Assembly: GCA_900129675.1 (NCBI GenBank)
Contig: FSRD01000002.1
Coordinates: 248,001-312,000 of the forward strand
Length of the DNA stretch: 64,000 bases
Reading direction: 5' to 3'
From: Bradyrhizobium erythrophlei
GTDB lineage: Bacteria > Pseudomonadota > Alphaproteobacteria > Rhizobiales > Xanthobacteraceae
Positions 62,536 to 64,000 of the stretch are shown here, one piece after another. The first letter of the stretch is position 1, and every line of letters begins with the position of its first letter. The notes under the pieces were generated by a model. It saw only the letters and a program-made list of their open reading frames with translations, searched no databases and had not been told where the DNA came from. The position numbers and the translations under genes were made by a program.

Positions 62536-64000
62536 ATGGAAGGACAGGTCTTAGGAGCTGCGGCGGCTGTGTGGAAGCGCGCCAAAAGGCACACAGCATT
62601 ATTGCACGAAGCAGGATACCTCTTGCTTGGCCTTGTTTCGCTCGCGACAGTGACCGGCCTGTATTTTTGGCCGGACGTGCCCCTGGTCGCAGCGGCGTTC
62701 ACCTATTTGGTCGTACTTGTCCTGTTGTCCCTTGTAAGTAACCTCTCGTCCCTGATCGTTCTTTCGTTCATTGGCGTCTGTTTCCTGAGTTATTTTTTCG
62801 CTCCTCCGATCTACAGCTTCCGCGTCGATTACGCACAAGACCTCATCACAATATCCGCGTTTGTGATTACCTCATTCGTCGTCAACTTGCTGGTAACGAG
62901 AGTTCGCGACGCCAACCAAAGATTGGAAGTCACTAACAAAGCGTTGCGGATCGAGAACGTGGAGCGCAAGCGGGCCGAGCAAGCCCAGCGGGAAAGCGAA
63001 GACAAGCTCCGTCAAATCATCCAAACGGGACTGGGCTCTGAAGGCAAGAAGGCCGAAGTACAGCCCGGATTCAAGGCACAGGTGCAAGCCATTCTAAATG
63101 TGATTCCCGCGCATACCTGGTACGCGTCTCCGTCTGGCGGGCTCACCTTCGTGAACAAACGAACTGCAGACTACCTTGGTCTTCCGAAAGATCATCCTCT
63201 GCGTTTCGGCATCGACGTTGGCGCACGGTGGGACGCCCATCTTCCCTTCGTGCATCCGGACGACCGCGCAGAAACACAAGAAAATTGGTCGACCCGTCTG
63301 CGCACGGGAGGCGGCGGTGAGGGGAGTTTTCGAGTTCGTGAGGCTCAAGGAGACTATCGCTGGTTCCTCAGTCGCGCCGAACCGCTCCGAGCGAGCGATG
63401 GAACCATACTGCAGTGGGTCGGAGTGAATCTGGATATTGAAGACCTCAAGTGCGCCGAGCAAGCCCTGCGGGAAAGCGAACGAGGTGCACGTTCAGCAAT
63501 TGACGGGATAGCCGGTCTCGTTGCGATCATGGCCCCGAACGGTGAAGTCGAAACCGTCAATCGCCAATGCCTCGAGTATTTTGGCCGATCGCTCGAAGAG
63601 CAAAAGAACTGGGAAATAACCGATATGGTGCATCCTGAAGACCTTCCCCATATGCTTGAACTTTTTAAGAAAGCGATAGCCTCCGAGATTCCCTACCACT
63701 TCGAACAACGCCTGCGCCGCTTCGACGGTGAATATCGTTGGTTTGACACTCGCGGCGGCGCTGTTCGCGATGACACCGGGCGCGTCGCGCGCTGGTACGT
63801 TCTACTGACGGACATTGAGGATCGCAAACGAGCGCTGGCGCGATTGGAGCTGATGCAATCGGATTTCGCCCACATGAACCGCGTCGCGACGATGGGCCAG
63901 TTGACGGCCTCGATCACCCATGAAGTGAACCAGCCGATCACAGCGGCAATCACATATGCGTTAGCCGCTAGGCGTTTCCTAAACGCGGAGCCGCCAAACT
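62536..64000 (+). CDS. DUF4118-PAS-PAS sensor histidine kinase, cut by the window end
   Basis: Partial protein, at least 488 aa. The N-terminus has four hydrophobic helices in the DUF4118 (KdpD-like) arrangement (YLLLGLVSLATVTGLYFWP to FVITSFVVNLLVTRVRD). Then comes a coiled coil (LEVTNKALRIENVERKRAEQ) and two PAS domains (about 185-310 with TWYASPSGGLTFVNKRTADY, and about 315-440 with GLVAIMAPNGEVETVNRQ). The start of the HisKA domain carries the phospho-acceptor His462 in ATMGQLTASITHEVNQP. The ATPase domain lies beyond the window. A GTG two codons before the ATG is an alternative start. Confidence 0.9.
   Translation, partial: MEGQVLGAAAAVWKRAKRHTALLHEAGYLLLGLVSLATVTGLYFWPDVPLVAAAFTYLVVLVLLSLVSNLSSLIVLSFIGVCFLSYFFAPPIYSFRVDYAQDLITISAFVITSFVVNLLVTRVRDANQRLEVTNKALRIENVERKRAEQAQRESEDKLRQIIQTGLGSEGKKAEVQPGFKAQVQAILNVIPAHTWYASPSGGLTFVNKRTADYLGLPKDHPLRFGIDVGARWDAHLPFVHPDDRAETQENWSTRLRTGGGGEGSFRVREAQGDYRWFLSRAEPLRASDGTILQWVGVNLDIEDLKCAEQALRESERGARSAIDGIAGLVAIMAPNGEVETVNRQCLEYFGRSLEEQKNWEITDMVHPEDLPHMLELFKKAIASEIPYHFEQRLRRFDGEYRWFDTRGGAVRDDTGRVARWYVLLTDIEDRKRALARLELMQSDFAHMNRVATMGQLTASITHEVNQPITAAITYALAARRFLNAEPPN

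Overview
The window is GC-rich chromosomal DNA from an alphaproteobacterium of the Bradyrhizobium/Rhodopseudomonas/Afipia group (Nitrobacteraceae). Codon use, the ribF-ileS-lspA and uvrC-pgsA-moaD-moaE arrangements, the many short palindromic intergenic repeats, and the carbon-monoxide dehydrogenase genes all point that way. The placement is inferred from gene content and sequence style; no 16S gene is present.

Bases 1-34200 are mostly housekeeping. There is a minus-strand block with ribF, ileS, lspA, a secreted acidic protein and a pair of M16 peptidases. Next come a CheY-like receiver, a HAD hydrolase, a membrane protein with a decayed EAL domain, a YihY/holin-like pair, an omega-aminotransferase, and an overlapping uvrC-pgsA-moaD-moaE-prmB run. 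An outer-membrane barrel gene with a textbook terminator, a cold-shock gene, rlmJ, a secreted RNase T2, small exported proteins, a MarR/OmpR/histidine-kinase operon, ilvE, hisS, a tautomerase, a thioesterase, proC, ybjN and an FMN-riboswitch-controlled ribH follow.

Bases 34303-43255 hold a form I aerobic CO dehydrogenase cluster in the order coxC-M-S-L-D-E-F-G. The enzyme is CoxMSL, with the form I AYRCSFR active-site motif. CoxD, CoxE, CoxF and CoxG are its maturation and anchoring factors, and CoxC is a MHYT-LytTR membrane regulator. Two 13-bp direct repeats with a 21-bp period lie just upstream of coxM and look like a LytTR operator. A lone Bug-type solute-binding protein follows.

Bases 44500-62440 are accessory DNA. 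They contain a divergent gene pair of unknown function whose start codons overlap, a 196-bp tandem duplication, a gamma-glutamyltransferase, several exported proteins of unknown function, intact and decayed copies of an ABC substrate-binding protein gene, and eight copies of one ~110-bp intergenic repeat (called family F here). Two copies of one 1.58-kb IS110-family element (IS1111-like, with 12-bp subterminal inverted repeats) have each inserted at the same position of a family F repeat, TGACCC-N3^N-CGGAC. One copy is intact and one has a 7-bp deletion in the transposase. Each carries about 440 bp of non-coding DNA downstream of the transposase, where a guide (bridge/seeker) RNA would be expected.

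The window ends inside a DUF4118-PAS-PAS histidine kinase. No rRNA, tRNA or CRISPR array was recognised.
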